Positions 62,518 through 64,000 of a stretch of 64,000 nt of DNA are shown in pieces. Origin of the DNA: Bacteroidota bacterium (lineage in GTDB: Bacteria; Bacteroidota; Bacteroidia; Flavobacteriales; Flavobacteriaceae). The position numbers were made by a program, and so were the translations under genes. Each line of letters begins with the position of its first letter. The stretch's first letter is position 1. The DNA lies in NCBI GenBank assembly GCA_023446155.1, contig JAEXIT010000020.1:1-64000 (forward strand). The letters run 5' to 3'. Under the pieces are notes generated by a model. The model did no database searches. It was not told where the DNA came from and saw nothing but the letters and a program-made list of their open reading frames with translations.

Positions 62518-63909
62518 TTATTGACCGCGATAGAATAAAACGGTACTTAGCGTTTTAATAATGATATTCACATCCAGGAACACACTTCGATGTTTGATAT
62601 AGTATAAATCGTACTGGAGTTTTACCATACTGTCTTCGATGCTTTCTCCATAGGAATAATTTACCTGTGCCCAACCGGTAAGCCCTGGTTTGATGATGTG
62701 TCGGATTTGATAGAATGGCATTTTTTGAGAAATCGCATCCACAAAAACAGGACGTTCCGGACGCGGACCGATCACCGCCATATCCCCTTTTAGCACATTG
62801 ATAAACTGTGGAAATTCGTCGATACGGGAGCGGCGCAAAAACTTCCCGAAAGGCGTTATCCGATTGTCGTTCGCTTTTGCAAAAACGGCTCCGTTCTGTT
62901 CGGCATTGGTCACCATAGAACGGAATTTATAAATGCGAAACGGAATACCATTTTTCCCAACTCTTTCCTGCGTATAGAACAGCGGTCCTTTATTGCTGAT
63001 CAAATTTCCAAGACAAACAACAGGCAACAACAAGCAACCGAATAGTAATCCCAAAACAGAAAACAAAATTTCAAAACCGCGCATTATGATCAAATACAAA
63101 CGGTTGTGATTACTACGACTAAACGGGAATAAGCGATAAAAATCTTTTTCGGCATATAGTATGGGTAGTCGTTGCGTAGCGTGTTCATACACCTGCATGT
63201 ATTCCCGGATAACAACCCCTTTTTCAAGCAGATTGAGCAATTGTTGGTATACATCGGGAGCAATCGGTTTGGTTCCTTTTAAAGCGATAACCACTTCGGC
63301 AACCGAATGTTTTTTTACAAAATGTTCCAGTTCTACAAAATCGATTTCCTGAAAACCGTCGGTATTTTCGGTTTCGGCAACCTGACTTTCGGAAGAGACA
63401 AATCCGGCAATTTCATAATGCGGATCCGCTTTTCCCAATTCCAAAGCCAATTGTGCAATCGTATCACGACTACAAACAAAAACCACTCTTTTCACAAAAC
63501 GATGGGATGCCAGAAAATGCAGGTAAAAAAAACGCCAGGCAAACAGACTCAGCAATATGGCAAAAAAGAAATAAATAATTTGCAAACGATTGGAGGGCAA
63601 TATCGGTGTAAAAACGGGTGTTAGCAAATAGCAAAACACCGTCATACAAGCCGTTAGTATAATACTTTTAACGATTTGAAACTGATTACTGGCCACCTGC
63701 AGGTTATACATTTCGAAAATGGTCCCGAACAGGTTGATATAAAGTCCCAGAAAAAGTATGGAACCGATAGAGGATTCTTTAAAGGAAAAATAATGAAATT
63801 TAAACGTAACCGTCAAAAAGTATAGGGCAGCAAAAACAGCGAAAACATCTATTAAACGCAAAAGCACTTTCCTTTCAGAAATTTCAAAATGTATTTTTTT
63901 GCCGCTCAT
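62518..63909 (-). CDS. Undecaprenyl-phosphate sugar phosphotransferase (WcaJ-type)
   Basis: Adds the first sugar-1-phosphate to undecaprenyl phosphate for exopolysaccharide or O-antigen synthesis. The 463-residue protein has four hydrophobic segments at the N-terminus, a CoA-binding-like central domain (RVVFVCSRDTIAQLALELG) and the C-terminal bacterial sugar transferase domain (FRIYKFRSMVTNAEQN, then RRSRIDEFPQFINVLKGDMAVIGPRPERP). It stands in a locus that may continue beyond the right edge. The donor sugar (glucose or galactose) cannot be read out. Confidence 0.92.
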   Translation of the reverse strand: MSGKKIHFEISERKVLLRLIDVFAVFAALYFLTVTFKFHYFSFKESSIGSILFLGLYINLFGTIFEMYNLQVASNQFQIVKSIILTACMTVFCYLLTPVFTPILPSNRLQIIYFFFAILLSLFAWRFFYLHFLASHRFVKRVVFVCSRDTIAQLALELGKADPHYEIAGFVSSESQVAETENTDGFQEIDFVELEHFVKKHSVAEVVIALKGTKPIAPDVYQQLLNLLEKGVVIREYMQVYEHATQRLPILYAEKDFYRLFPFSRSNHNRLYLIIMRGFEILFSVLGLLFGCLLLPVVCLGNLISNKGPLFYTQERVGKNGIPFRIYKFRSMVTNAEQNGAVFAKANDNRITPFGKFLRRSRIDEFPQFINVLKGDMAVIGPRPERPVFVDAISQKMPFYQIRHIIKPGLTGWAQVNYSYGESIEDSMVKLQYDLYYIKHRSVFLDVNIIIKTLSTVLFYRGQ

Positions 63910-64000
63910 GAGGAGAAATATATTTCTACAAAAAACAAAACTTTATATAATTAAAATAGTTTACGTTTATTTTTTTAGAATTAATCTTCGTTTAATAAAA
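63910..64000. other. Right-edge intergenic sequence
   Basis: AT-rich sequence upstream of the sugar transferase gene. A TATATTTC sequence just before the start is a one-mismatch -7. The end of the window cuts this region. Confidence 0.4.

Overview
The window looks like chromosomal DNA of a Flavobacteriaceae bacterium, probably Flavobacterium or a close relative. The support is low G+C and promoters with the Bacteroidota -7 element TAnnTTTG. Gene content agrees: a type IX secretion C-terminal sorting domain, a PorV/PorQ-family protein, a CarboxypepD_reg-type outer-membrane receptor, a GNAT-folD-ffh block and small proteins that look Bacteroidota-specific. There is no prophage, integrase, transposase or CRISPR array. 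About sixty genes are called.

Layout. 1-702 is non-coding and carries a diverged tandem repeat of about 186 bp with CACCCGACAGG hairpins. 703-5760 holds a GNAT gene, folD, ffh, a type II NADH dehydrogenase and a second GNAT. 6149-7265 is an overlapping pair, an XRE regulator and a PD-(D/E)XK-like protein, and looks accessory. 7360-14071 (minus) holds a small secreted CCS-repeat protein and a probable operon argS, two SGNH hydrolases and an MBOAT acyltransferase, a likely envelope polysaccharide O-acetylation module. 14373-21240 has an outer-membrane receptor, a fatty acid hydroxylase-like protein, fabH and an S9 peptidase.

21260-30716 has two small unknowns, a lone ABC ATPase, an ABC1/AarF kinase with a TetR regulator, a divergent NmrA/HxlR pair with overlapping promoters, an alpha/beta hydrolase, a lipocalin/OmpA lipoprotein pair and htpG. 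30791-31955 is a three-gene cassette of unknown small proteins. 32256-42323 holds a secreted unknown, an EamA transporter, aquaporin, a DUF2805-like protein, a MORN-repeat protein with a hydrolase, an M61 peptidase and a DUF4369-type lipoprotein. 42440-45966 is a two-gene operon of a tail-fibre-like protein and an M43-type metalloprotease with a T9SS sorting domain.

Two near-identical tRNA-Thr(TGT) genes follow at 46534-46766. 46846-53195 is mostly housekeeping: manA, bcp, queD, idi, a GNAT, an S41-type peptidase and an FAD oxidoreductase. 53243-58495 holds recQ, then kdsD, tatC, a CMD-family protein and lptB. 58528-63909 has a GH25 muramidase, pssA, a PorV/PorQ-like protein, a DUF4105 protein and a WcaJ-type sugar phosphotransferase, linking the right end to phospholipid, LPS and exopolysaccharide production.

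The best candidates for undescribed biology are the XRE/nuclease-like pair (6149-7265), the small-protein cassette (30791-31955), the CCS-repeat protein (7360-7566), the protease/tail-fibre operon (42440-45966) and the repeat locus at 227-668. No single spectacular new system is evident. All calls were made by reading the sequence, with no database search.
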